NCBI GenBank assembly: GCA_024711295.1
Contig: JANJTB010000033.1
Span: 176,192-240,191, forward strand
DNA: 64,000 nt
From: a bacterium
Lineage (GTDB): Bacteria; Bacteroidota; Ignavibacteria; Kapaibacteriales; UBA2268
Reading direction: 5' to 3'
A model generated the notes under the pieces. It was not told the DNA's origin. It saw only the letters and a list, made by a program, of their open reading frames with translations, and ran no database searches. Position numbers and translations under genes: made by a program. Position 1 is the first letter of the stretch; each line of letters begins with the position of its first letter. Below, piece by piece: positions 17,358 through 26,106 of the stretch.

Positions 17358-19019
17358 TTATAAATATCTTTTCGACATTTTCTTGTTCGACATAATATAC
17401 AATATTGGTTTGTACTCATAACTAACTGAATCATCATTGGATTTTCTTTTCATTATATCAGTAGTTTCAAGAATGACCTGTCCCTGAGCGGTATCACCGA
17501 ACCACAAGAACTCAATACCCATCAAGGTATCAGCAATATATGGTTTATAAAGTTGTTTGCCTTCGAAGCTGTGCTTAAGGTACAGAGTTTTTGTGTCAGT
17601 ATGTTTCAGTTCAATGTTAATAATTGGGGGATGATACATATTATCAATCAACATTTGTTTGTAATCTTCAGCTTTGCGACTTTTAACATAATATTCTACA
17701 GTCCCTCTCCTTTCATTGAGTCTCTGCCCTACAACAAAAAGCCTGTGCAAATCAACGAAGTCCTGATCAACAAATGTATTTATCAAAGTAAAGTCAGAAA
17801 AATGCTTTCTTATGTTAAATATTGCCTCTCTACCCTTACCTGTCATTTTGTTGAATTTTTCCCTCAATTCTGAGTCACGTAATTTCTGAAATTCATAAGA
17901 AATTTTTCCGGAATCAGCAAGATTTTCTATATATTGAATTAGACGAAGCCCAATCGCATAGGGATTGTAACCAACTCTTGATATGGATGTAACTTTAGAA
18001 TTTATTACGGAATATTCTGATTCATGCCCTTTGATCCTGTGATCACTTCGAAATAATTCATCATGCCAATAGCTTGCCCAACCTTCATTGATAGTCTTTG
18101 TCCTGATTTGTGGAGAAAAGTATATCGAAGTATCTCTGACAATGTTAATTATTGACTTCATCCATAAATTTTCTTCCTTTTTCAGAAAAGGAGAATTATC
18201 ACGAATAAATTCCAAAACATCTATTGATGCTTCCTCGAAAGATTCAATATATTTTTTGAACCTGGACTCAAATTCGGGATATTTGACTTTTACTTCAGAA
18301 AAGAATATTTGCTCAGCAACCAACTCATTATTTTCGATTATCGAATTATATCGTTCAATCTCTGAATAAATAGCACTTATATTGGCATTAGCAGAATTTG
18401 GTAAAAAATCGTCCAAATAAAATGAAAGCTTAGAACTCGGCTCCATGCCTACTGGGAAACTTCTTTTTGACATTAAAGTGAAATACCCAACCAAATTGTC
18501 TATAGAGCGGCTAAATTCAATAATATAATCTACCCACCTCCCATATTCACTTCTAAGTTTATTAACATGTCTTTTATCAGCAAGTGCCTGACCTACAAAA
18601 TCGTCATTCCAAGTATGCTCAAAGAATATATTATTCTGGAAAAAATCTATATGCCCTATGACATGGTAAAATATCATTATATTCAACCAGTCGGGATTGT
18701 TGTCATTATAATAAGATATTGCAGGTCGTGAATTAATTACTGTTTCGTAGGGGTTATGAGGATATAACTTGTATTGCCCTTTTCCTTTCAAAACATCAAC
18801 ATCGTTTACCCAATAATCATACAATGTTGGTATCATACCTTTGGGTGACAATTCAATCATATCCTGATTAGTAACAATGTACTCAAGTGACTCATCATCA
18901 AACTTCAAGCCCGCTTCTCTTGCCCTAACCTTGCAATCTTCCATTATCTTTTTTGTATGTTGGTCTATCAGTTTCATTACAAACTCATGCTTTTTGTTCG
19001 ACAAGTTTTTTGATACCAT
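17358..19019 (-). CDS. SpoVR-family protein (YcgB type)
   Basis: About 553 residues. Family hallmarks: NPYETVINSRPAISYYNDNN, IMIFYHVIGHIDFFQNN (His-rich, possibly metal-binding), EGWASYWHDELF and a following H near SEYS, and VGYNPYAIGLRLIQYIE. The SpoVR family was named for a role in B. subtilis spore cortex formation, but in non-sporulating bacteria it travels with prkA and DUF444 as here; the biochemical role is unknown. ATG 19019 gives a 35-base overlap with the DUF444 gene; a TTG one codon earlier and an internal ATG at 18977 (8 bases after the upstream stop) are alternatives, and none has a strong ribosome-binding site. Confidence 0.88.
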   Translation of the reverse strand: MVSKNLSNKKHEFVMKLIDQHTKKIMEDCKVRAREAGLKFDDESLEYIVTNQDMIELSPKGMIPTLYDYWVNDVDVLKGKGQYKLYPHNPYETVINSRPAISYYNDNNPDWLNIMIFYHVIGHIDFFQNNIFFEHTWNDDFVGQALADKRHVNKLRSEYGRWVDYIIEFSRSIDNLVGYFTLMSKRSFPVGMEPSSKLSFYLDDFLPNSANANISAIYSEIERYNSIIENNELVAEQIFFSEVKVKYPEFESRFKKYIESFEEASIDVLEFIRDNSPFLKKEENLWMKSIINIVRDTSIYFSPQIRTKTINEGWASYWHDELFRSDHRIKGHESEYSVINSKVTSISRVGYNPYAIGLRLIQYIENLADSGKISYEFQKLRDSELREKFNKMTGKGREAIFNIRKHFSDFTLINTFVDQDFVDLHRLFVVGQRLNERRGTVEYYVKSRKAEDYKQMLIDNMYHPPIINIELKHTDTKTLYLKHSFEGKQLYKPYIADTLMGIEFLWFGDTAQGQVILETTDIMKRKSNDDSVSYEYKPILYIMSNKKMSKRYL

Positions 19020-20307
19020 CAATCAATCTTGACTCATCAGCTTCACTTGATGCAAAAGCATCGAGTCTGATCAAGTCAGATTTATTTTTCAGGATACCTG
19101 ATTCTTCGATATATTTTTCGACTGTTGTGTTAGATGTTGTCCAATTATTTCTTGCAACTGTAATTCCCATTCTGTTGACATGAACAAGAATTTTATTAAT
19201 CTCCTCAAGTGCTTTCTTACCATCTGTATCCCAATCGTCACCATCTGTACCATAAAAAACATAAATATTATTATCTATGTACAACTGCTCTTCTTCGATT
19301 ATCTTGTTTACCAATTCAAATGCAGGATAAACGTTAGTTCCACCAGCTACAGATGAATTATGATATGTGTAGAAATCTTTTACTTCCTTTGCAGTTTGGT
19401 CGTGCAGAATAAACCTGGTGCTTACATTTTCGTTGTATTGATACATAAGCCAACTATAAATCAACAAGTGTTGAGATGTAACAGCTTCAGTAGGTTTTCC
19501 TTGCATCGAACCAGAATAGTCCCTGATAAAAAAAACAACTGCCTGAGTTTCAAAATCTTTCTCAGATGAGAGAATTCGATATATCTCATCCTGAGGATTA
19601 AATATCATGTTCTCAGGAAGAATTTCACCATTTTTATCTAAATTCTCAAGCAATATATTTGTTTGGACAATTTTTCTCAAAGTAGCTTTTTTGTCCAGGA
19701 TTTGACCAGTCCTTCTGTTTCTGTCAGTAAGGTCATACTTATACTTTGTAAATGATCTTTTTTTACCTTTTACTTTTAGATTAGGAAGATTAAATTTTTG
19801 AGTCAGTATTCTACCTAAATCGAATGCATCAGCAACAACATCATGACCTTCACCTCTTCCGCCCTGCCCGGCTCCCTGACCTTCACCTTCACCATCGGTT
19901 TGATCAGCAGGTGACTCACCTATCACTTCACCTTCCTCGCCATCACCCGTTCCACCAGTACTTTGCTCTTCGTCAGTTATGGAACTGTCATGATAAAACT
20001 TAGGCTCGGTTGTAGTAGGCACTACAACGACCTTCTGCTCTTTCTTAGTTGGTTTAACAATTTTCCCAAGCCTGATTCTGCGTGGGAAACCATCTTTTTC
20101 TCGTTGGTCATCACGCCTAATCAAATCTTCAATTGTCTGTATCATCAGGGTATAACTGAGCTTAGGCTTGTAACTGAAACCAATGGCATCCATAAAACTA
20201 TCGCCAAAATGAATTTCATTCCTATCATTTTGGTTGGAAACTACAAAATGCTCCCCTGCCTGCTCAATATCAAGATACTCTTTACTGTATTTAGCATCAT
20301 TTTCCAT
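18985..20307 (-). CDS. DUF444/UPF0229 (YeaH-type) VWA-like protein
   Basis: 440 residues. N-terminal part ends in a Gly/Glu-rich, low-complexity linker (about 120-155). The C-terminal half is a von Willebrand factor A-like domain: FFIRDYSGSMQGKPTEAV is a MIDAS motif (D.S.S), with the later Thr in GGTNVYPAF and Asp in GTDGDDWDTDG completing metal binding. DUF444 proteins pair with PrkA in E. coli (yeaG-yeaH) and are thought to act with it in starvation or nitrogen stress. Such MIDAS proteins often serve as adaptors for AAA+ ATPases, so this may link the two PrkA proteins to a substrate; that is inference. It is 21 bases downstream of prkA. Confidence 0.88.
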   Translation of the reverse strand: MENDAKYSKEYLDIEQAGEHFVVSNQNDRNEIHFGDSFMDAIGFSYKPKLSYTLMIQTIEDLIRRDDQREKDGFPRRIRLGKIVKPTKKEQKVVVVPTTTEPKFYHDSSITDEEQSTGGTGDGEEGEVIGESPADQTDGEGEGQGAGQGGRGEGHDVVADAFDLGRILTQKFNLPNLKVKGKKRSFTKYKYDLTDRNRRTGQILDKKATLRKIVQTNILLENLDKNGEILPENMIFNPQDEIYRILSSEKDFETQAVVFFIRDYSGSMQGKPTEAVTSQHLLIYSWLMYQYNENVSTRFILHDQTAKEVKDFYTYHNSSVAGGTNVYPAFELVNKIIEEEQLYIDNNIYVFYGTDGDDWDTDGKKALEEINKILVHVNRMGITVARNNWTTSNTTVEKYIEESGILKNKSDLIRLDAFASSEADESRLIDGIKKLVEQKA

Positions 20308-20328
20308 AAATAAAAACCTTGTGATTTA

Positions 20329-22404
20329 TTAGGAATTGTCTTCCTGAGTACAGAAATACTCAATAGTTTTTTCTGCACTCGTTTTATCATAACCAAGTTT
20401 TTCAATCATAGTTTTAATCATTCTATTGTAAAGTTTTTGATTATCTTCGTTTGTTCTGTTAGATAAAGCACCAATCAAGCTTCCTGCACCTGCAATATCT
20501 GATTTTAGTCTTACATCTGTTACAGCTTTGACTAGATCATTATTGTCCATAAAGTCGTAATTAGCATCTTGCATCATTTTTTGACCATAAATTTTGGCAA
20601 TAGTAGTTCTGTAACTTTGCTTTTGCTCTTTAGACTTTAGTCCCAGCCTTGATTCAACACTATCAATGAAACTTTCATCAATTTTTATAGAAATCAGTTT
20701 ACCTGATTGCGGGTCTTTGTAAGTCCACAATTTGTTAGGACCTAAATTTTTGGCATCACTTCCAATTATCATATTCACGTAATTCATTACATCTTTTTGA
20801 ATAGCACCTGGCTCATCCATGTAAGCATTGAATATTGAGGTCATAACATTTTCTCTGTGTAATGATTTGGCAATTTTCAAGTCATTCATGTATTTAGCTC
20901 TGTCGTTTGGGTCTTGCACATAATCAAGTATAACACTCTCGATTGACTGAAATATATCACCCGCGTACATACATTTACCTTCCTGTGTTTCGGAGCGTTC
21001 CAATAAAATTTGAATTGCTCTTCCAAGGTTTCTATGGCCCAAACCTTTTTGTCCAAACCTTTTGGTTATATCTGTTTCTCTATTTAACTGGTCTATAACC
21101 TCAGCTAAAGTCTTTACACTTTTCTCACCCGCTACTTCTCCAGCAGCAAGTTTCATCATTTCAACAGGATTCAATTTATCATTTTGAGGCATTCTGCTGA
21201 GTATAAATGCAACCGATAATGCGTAATTCAAGTTTGGATCTATATGTAATTTTTCGCCTGAAAATGTTGTTTTTTCCTGACTACCAATCGCCAGTCTTGT
21301 CAATTCCTGCTGTAATTTATAATTTGTATTATGAGCCATATATGTCAAACGGCATCTATCCACAATTGGAGCCTGCTCTTTTTCTTCCAAAAATCTTTGA
21401 AATTCTGCGTTGTTACTTGTAGCTATTATCAATGTATCGAGAGGCCATTTAAATCCCTCTATTTCGATAGTTCTGTTTTGGATTACTCCCAAATAAACTT
21501 GTACAAGATCACGTTTGTTTTTGAATATTTCGTCTGCAAAATGAATACCTCCACCTGCGACTCTTGCAAGTGCACCTCTTCTTAGATCGAACCGGTAAGG
21601 ATTATTGGTATCCGAAATATGCAGTAAACGGGTTATTGATTCATCACCAAGCAAGTCTACTGCTGATGAAGTAATTTTGTCCTTAGCAGCATATTTTCCG
21701 GTTAGAGTTCCTCTTGTTTCACTTATCGAAATTGGAACAATTTCAATAAATTCAAGCATTTTAGATAAATCTTCATCGCAATAATCTCTAATCTGATTAA
21801 ATATGTAATCTGAGCAGGCACCTAAGGGACGATAATTTTTGAAATATGAAATAATTTGCTCGTCACCTGCACCCATCTGTTCCAAAAATTCGATGTTTTT
21901 GTCACGGTCTTCGAATAAATTCATCGAAAGAACCATTGGGTCTTCGAAGGTTTGAGATTCAATACTTGAAATTTTCCCGTAACCGCCTAACTTGTCAAGA
22001 TTTTTCAATTTGAATGTAAATCTTTGATTCTGTGGTTGTGATATAAAATCTCGGTAACATTTGTTCAGGTAGTCCACAAAATAGGTTTTTCCGTTTCCAG
22101 GTTCACCAATAAGAACAAAAGCCATTTCAGAGGAAGAGCCACCTTCGGCGGCATCTTTGACAAACGACACAAAACTATTGATTTCATCATACATACCTAT
22201 GATATGCTTTCCTTTTTGCCTAAATAGCTGAAAATCATAAGTAGGCCTTCCGTTAACTGTAATTTTTCTGATTCCGTCTGGATAATCCAAAATCATTCTT
22301 GTAACTGATTTAAACACATTTTCGAATCTGCGATTGCCCTCTATAACCGATTTTACATGATATTCGAGGCTGCGATTTGCTTTCTGACCAATAATACTTT
22401 CCAT
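20329..22404 (-). CDS. prkA: PrkA-type AAA+ serine protein kinase
   Basis: 691 residues. Walker A is GEPGNGKTYF near residue 105, followed by KNLDKLGGYGKISSIES. AAA core: RRGALARVAGGGIHFADEIF (Walker-B-like with Asp-Glu), VYLGVIQNRTIEIEGF, LIIATSNNAEFQRF (sensor 1) and VDRCRLTYM. The C-terminal 300 residues contain GHRNLGRAIQILLERS and a helical kinase-like tail. The ATG has a strong GGAGG site (22409-22413). It opens the cassette prkA-DUF444-spoVR-prkA2. Family role: serine phosphorylation in stress and starvation responses; substrates unknown. It lacks the CP-H/C-C motifs seen in the second PrkA. Confidence 0.88.
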   Translation of the reverse strand: MESIIGQKANRSLEYHVKSVIEGNRRFENVFKSVTRMILDYPDGIRKITVNGRPTYDFQLFRQKGKHIIGMYDEINSFVSFVKDAAEGGSSSEMAFVLIGEPGNGKTYFVDYLNKCYRDFISQPQNQRFTFKLKNLDKLGGYGKISSIESQTFEDPMVLSMNLFEDRDKNIEFLEQMGAGDEQIISYFKNYRPLGACSDYIFNQIRDYCDEDLSKMLEFIEIVPISISETRGTLTGKYAAKDKITSSAVDLLGDESITRLLHISDTNNPYRFDLRRGALARVAGGGIHFADEIFKNKRDLVQVYLGVIQNRTIEIEGFKWPLDTLIIATSNNAEFQRFLEEKEQAPIVDRCRLTYMAHNTNYKLQQELTRLAIGSQEKTTFSGEKLHIDPNLNYALSVAFILSRMPQNDKLNPVEMMKLAAGEVAGEKSVKTLAEVIDQLNRETDITKRFGQKGLGHRNLGRAIQILLERSETQEGKCMYAGDIFQSIESVILDYVQDPNDRAKYMNDLKIAKSLHRENVMTSIFNAYMDEPGAIQKDVMNYVNMIIGSDAKNLGPNKLWTYKDPQSGKLISIKIDESFIDSVESRLGLKSKEQKQSYRTTIAKIYGQKMMQDANYDFMDNNDLVKAVTDVRLKSDIAGAGSLIGALSNRTNEDNQKLYNRMIKTMIEKLGYDKTSAEKTIEYFCTQEDNS

Positions 22405-22642
22405 GTTTCCTCCATTTTGTCAATTTCTATTTTTTATATAAGACAAATTTAATCCAATTTAGTTACATATTTTTTCATAAAATTCAATTTTTACCTTGTA
22501 AAAATATGATTTTTTTAATTAGTATATCATTGCTTTTACATATTTATTTTTTTTAATCAATTAAATTGATAAAAATATAATAAAAAAAATATAATATAAA
22601 TTTTTCGTCTTGACTAATTTTATTTATAATAGGTATTAATTA
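22405..22642. promoter_or_regulatory. divergent intergenic region of the prkA cassette
   Basis: 238 bases, extremely AT-rich. It must hold the promoter of the four-gene prkA cassette and of the small membrane-protein gene. No clear operator or -35/-10 pair could be assigned. Confidence 0.35.
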
Positions 22643-23014
22643 ATGAATTATCCTTACATAGTTTCTTACATATATTCTGTAGTACTAATAGGTGCAGGTA
22701 TGTTTTCGTACTTTTCGAATCCAGAAAGACCAGCAACTGCATTTATCGCACCTGTAATTGGCATCATACTTGCATTGTTGACACCTGCAATGAAAAAAGG
22801 AAATCGAGTTGTTTCGCACTTAATCGTTGGTCTTACTTTTATTTTCACAATTGTAACCGCTATTATGGCATTTAATTCAGGAAAAGTTGAAGATGAATCA
22901 AAGAGAAGCAGGAGAATTGCAGTTTTCTCGATTATGAGTGTTGCTGGATTAGGGGCAACCGGTTACTATGTAGCAAGGTTTGTGAATATTAAGAAAAATG
23001 AAAAATTGGCATAA
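22643..23014 (+). CDS. small membrane protein, TMEM14-like topology
   Basis: 123 residues with four predicted membrane segments (about 6-22, 33-47, 60-75 and 92-108), separated by short loops and with a basic C-terminus. The pattern YIYSVVLIGAGMFSYF near the start resembles TMEM14/UPF0136 proteins, but the similarity is weak and I would not assign a function. It is a single-gene unit: a divergent promoter region lies upstream and a terminator directly downstream. Confidence 0.6.
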   Translation: MNYPYIVSYIYSVVLIGAGMFSYFSNPERPATAFIAPVIGIILALLTPAMKKGNRVVSHLIVGLTFIFTIVTAIMAFNSGKVEDESKRSRRIAVFSIMSVAGLGATGYYVARFVNIKKNEKLA

Positions 23015-23022
23015 ATAAATAA

Positions 23023-23058
23023 TGGGGCTTTAAAAATTAACTTTTTTATAAAGCCCCA
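23023..23058. terminator. bidirectional intrinsic terminator
   Basis: TGGGGCTTTA (23023-23032) pairs perfectly with TAAAGCCCCA (23049-23058). It lies between convergent genes, 9 bases after the stop at 23014 and 24 bases from the korB stop at 23082. Confidence 0.88.
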
Positions 23059-23081
23059 CTTAAATTAAATAACAGAATTAT

Positions 23082-24131
23082 TTAGTTTATCTCCCAAGAA
23101 TCAGAACCTTTGAGCAGCTTTTGTATGTCAGGCTGACCTTTTACTTCAATTTCATGTTCGATTTGCCAGGTCACTTTCTCATCATAAGTTGGCCTTTCGA
23201 TAGCTTGAATAACTCCCATTGGTCTTGGTAATCCTTCCATAAAGCTCATATCAGACAATATAAGTGCTAATGTAGAATCTTGTTCGTTATGAACTATTAA
23301 ATCATTAACTGAGTGGATACCATCGTCTAAATCAACTACAACCGGTCTGTAACCATCCATCTTAATACCTTTGTTGTGTTTCTCACCAAAGATTAGTGGC
23401 TTGCCATGCTCAAGCATAATAGTAGATTCGAATTTTGTTTCTCTTCTTGTGTATTCTTCGAAAGCACCATCATTGAAAATTACACAATTTGTATAAACTT
23501 CGACAAAAGCAAAACCTTTGTGCTTAGCAGCTCTCTCGAACAAATACTTCAGCTGGCCAGGATCTTTGTCATAACCACGTGCAACAAATGAAGCTCCTGA
23601 GCCAAGTACAAGTGATGTGGGGTTGAATGGGTCATCGAGCAATCCAAGAGGTGATGATTTTGTTTTTTGACCTACTTTAGATAATGGAGATGCCTGACCT
23701 TTAGTTAAACTGTATATTTCGTTGTTAAACATTATTACATTGATGTCAACATTTCTTCTGCAAGTATGAATAAGGTGGTTGCCACCAATACTCATACAAT
23801 CTCCGTCTCCGGTAGCTACCCAAACAGATAAGTCGGGGCGAGCAACTTTAAGGCCTGAAGCAATTGCCAAAGCTCTGCCATGAATACCATGGAATCCATA
23901 TACGTTCATATAATATGGAAAGCGGCTTGAGCAACCGATACCTGACACAAAAGAAATTTTCTCTTTAGGAACTCCTAAATCAGGCATTATTCTTTGGACT
24001 TGAGCAAGAATAGAAAATCCTCCGCATCCAGCACACCATCTAACATCTATATCAGCTTTGAAATCTTTAGGTGAATATTTTGGAATATCAATATATTCTT
24101 TATTTATCAATTGATCAACATAGGTTGTCAT
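23082..24131 (-). CDS. korB: 2-oxoacid:ferredoxin oxidoreductase beta subunit (KorB type)
   Basis: 349 residues. Thiamine pyrophosphate-binding subunit: VRWCAGCGGFSILAQVQ at the start, GIGCSSRFPYYM, HGIHGRALAIASGLK, then GDGDCMSIGGNHLIHTCRRN (TPP/Mg motif). The cysteines of WCAGC and GIGCSS are those that hold the single 4Fe-4S cluster in two-subunit enzymes. Together with KorA it converts 2-oxoglutarate (or another 2-oxoacid) and CoA to the acyl-CoA, reducing ferredoxin. A strong AAGGAG site precedes the ATG, 2 bases after korA. No ferredoxin-like delta subunit is encoded next to it. Confidence 0.93.
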   Translation of the reverse strand: MTTYVDQLINKEYIDIPKYSPKDFKADIDVRWCAGCGGFSILAQVQRIMPDLGVPKEKISFVSGIGCSSRFPYYMNVYGFHGIHGRALAIASGLKVARPDLSVWVATGDGDCMSIGGNHLIHTCRRNVDINVIMFNNEIYSLTKGQASPLSKVGQKTKSSPLGLLDDPFNPTSLVLGSGASFVARGYDKDPGQLKYLFERAAKHKGFAFVEVYTNCVIFNDGAFEEYTRRETKFESTIMLEHGKPLIFGEKHNKGIKMDGYRPVVVDLDDGIHSVNDLIVHNEQDSTLALILSDMSFMEGLPRPMGVIQAIERPTYDEKVTWQIEHEIEVKGQPDIQKLLKGSDSWEIN

Positions 24132-24133
24132 GT

Positions 24134-25975
24134 TTAGTTCTCCTTCTCGGAAAGTAATTGTTCAATTTTATATTCAATTTCTTTTGAAGTAAATGTATTA
24201 CCTTGAATCTTATGGTAGCCGATTATAGGAATAAGATATTTTGCCTGGAGTAATGTTTTCAACTGTCCAAGGTTCATTTCAGGGACTAAAATTCTCTTGA
24301 ACCTTCGCATTACTTCTTCGAGATTTCTTGGTAATGGATTAATATAATTCAAACTTACATGTGATACTTCATGACCTTTCTGACGTAGTGAATATAATGC
24401 ATTTTTAATAGCTCCGTGAGTAGAACCCCAGCTGACAACCAATAAATCACCGGATTCAGGTCCATCAACAGTTACAGGAGGTATATCATTAGCAATGTTT
24501 GCAACTTTTGCTTCACGAATTTCGCACATTCTTTGATGATTCATTGGGTCGTGGCTTACAAGACCTGAACCATTTTCTTTCTCGAGACCACCGATTCTGT
24601 GTTCTAATCCTGGAGTACCCGGAATTGCCCACATTCTTGCTTGAGTCTCAGGATCTCTGTTATAAGGCGCAAAACCTTCGGGATTGGTTGCAAAATTTAC
24701 TTTTATTTCAGGTATAGTATTTACATCAGGAACTTTCCATGCTTCTGAGCCCTGAGCCAAATAACCGTCAGTAAGCAAAATAACAGGAGTCATGTATTTC
24801 AAAGCAAGCCTAACGGCTTCTACAGTCATTTCAAAGCAATTTGTTGAAGAAGTAGCAGCTAAAACTGGCATTGGAGCTTCTCCGTGACGTCCCCACATAG
24901 CAATGTACAAATCTGATTGTTCAGGTTTTGTTGGCAAACCAGTACTAGGACCAGCTCTCTGAACATCAACAATCACCAAAGGTAATTCCAAAATTACAGC
25001 TAAGCCCATTGCTTCTACTTTTAATGACAGCCCGGGACCACTGGTTGTAGTAACAGCTAAAGCACCGCCATAAGCAGCACCGATAGCCGACGTAATACCA
25101 CCAATCTCATCCTCCATTTGCATGTGCTTTACACCATACTGTTTGTAACCTGATATATGGTGTAAAATCTCAGTAGCTGGTGTGATGGGATAAGAACCCA
25201 AGAAAAGTGGCATATTTGCTCTGTTTGCAGCTGTAACCAATCCAAGTGCGACTGCTTCATTTCCGGTAATATTGCGGTATGTACCTTTTTCAAGATTTGC
25301 AGGTTTGATATGATATCTTACAATCATGTCCTGATTTTCTGATGCAAAATTGAAACCTTCCCTTAACACTTTTAAGTTTGCTTCCAATATTTCTGGTTTC
25401 TTGCCAAATTTCTTTGTCAACCACTTTTCTGTTGCTGCTAAAGGACGATCAAAAAGGCAATAAGCAAGGCCGAGTGCAAAAAGATTCTTTGTTCTATCAA
25501 CATCTTTAGTGCTCAAACCTGAATCCTGCAAAATATTTCTGACCATTTCATTTATATCATAAGCAAATACTTGATAGTTTTGTAAAGAACCATCTTCTAG
25601 AGGGCTTACTTCATATTTTGCCAGCTTTAGATTTTTATCTTTAAATCCTGCCTTATTTGCAATGATTATACCATTTTTTCTGACGTGCTTCAGGTTAACT
25701 TTTAGCGATGATGCATTCATTGCAACCAATACGTCAATTTCATCGCCGGGAGTGTTTGTTTTTCTGTTGCCAAAATGTACCTGATAGGCACTTACACCGT
25801 AAAGAGTACCCTCGGGAGCTCTAATCTCTGATGGATAATCTGGAAATGTATTTACTTCATTTCCAAGTCCTGCTGAAGTATCCGAAAATTGTGTTCCGGT
25901 AAGCTGCATACCGTCGCCGGAATCACCTGCAAACCTAATGGTTGCTGCTTCAAGTTCTATTATTTGTTTTTCCAT
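24134..25975 (-). CDS. korA: 2-oxoacid:ferredoxin oxidoreductase alpha subunit (fused gamma-alpha, KorA type)
   Basis: 613 residues. The N-terminal 190 residues are the gamma domain (RFAGDSGDGMQLTGTQF, TFPDYPSEIRAP), joined to an alpha domain starting near 235 (ITGNEAVALGLVTAANRAN, GSYPITPATEILHHISGY, MEDEIGGITSAIGAAYGGA). Such gamma-alpha fusions are typical of KorA. It completes the ferredoxin-dependent oxidoreductase with KorB. The gene is preceded by a 131-base gap with two hairpins (26029-26100) and probably has its own promoter, separate from the nifJ unit upstream. Confidence 0.93.
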   Translation of the reverse strand: MEKQIIELEAATIRFAGDSGDGMQLTGTQFSDTSAGLGNEVNTFPDYPSEIRAPEGTLYGVSAYQVHFGNRKTNTPGDEIDVLVAMNASSLKVNLKHVRKNGIIIANKAGFKDKNLKLAKYEVSPLEDGSLQNYQVFAYDINEMVRNILQDSGLSTKDVDRTKNLFALGLAYCLFDRPLAATEKWLTKKFGKKPEILEANLKVLREGFNFASENQDMIVRYHIKPANLEKGTYRNITGNEAVALGLVTAANRANMPLFLGSYPITPATEILHHISGYKQYGVKHMQMEDEIGGITSAIGAAYGGALAVTTTSGPGLSLKVEAMGLAVILELPLVIVDVQRAGPSTGLPTKPEQSDLYIAMWGRHGEAPMPVLAATSSTNCFEMTVEAVRLALKYMTPVILLTDGYLAQGSEAWKVPDVNTIPEIKVNFATNPEGFAPYNRDPETQARMWAIPGTPGLEHRIGGLEKENGSGLVSHDPMNHQRMCEIREAKVANIANDIPPVTVDGPESGDLLVVSWGSTHGAIKNALYSLRQKGHEVSHVSLNYINPLPRNLEEVMRRFKRILVPEMNLGQLKTLLQAKYLIPIIGYHKIQGNTFTSKEIEYKIEQLLSEKEN

Positions 25976-26028
25976 AATAATCTTTTTGAAGATATAAGAA
26001 ATTTATTTACTTATCAAAATCAATATAT

Positions 26029-26048
26029 CTATGTATTTCGATACATAG
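26029..26048. repeat. hairpin with TTCG loop in the korA leader
   Basis: CTATGTAT (26029-26036) and ATACATAG (26041-26048) enclose TTCG. Read on the korA (minus) strand, the loop is CGAA. It lies 54 bases upstream of the korA start and may be part of the leader RNA. It is too small to call a riboswitch. Confidence 0.4.
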
Positions 26049-26060
26049 AAGTGTATATAG

Positions 26061-26100
26061 TTATGACTGAACCGATAAGTTAATACCGGCTCAGTCATAA
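26061..26100 (-). terminator. long hairpin after the dihydroorotate-dehydrogenase-like gene
   Basis: TTATGACTGA (26061-26070) pairs with TCAGTCATAA (26091-26100); inside, CCG pairs with CGG after one mismatch. It begins 7 bases after the stop codon of the gene that ends at 26107. No run of U follows on the minus strand, so it could terminate, stabilise the upstream messenger, or regulate read-through into korAB. Confidence 0.5.
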
Positions 26101-26106
26101 AATTAT

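Noticed and set aside
17358..19019. SpoVR as a sign of endospore formation
   Set aside because: SpoVR-family proteins are widespread in non-spore-forming Gram-negative bacteria beside prkA and DUF444, as here.
26029..26048. TTCG hairpin as a riboswitch
   Set aside because: It is only 20 bases long, with no second conserved element or ligand-type core.
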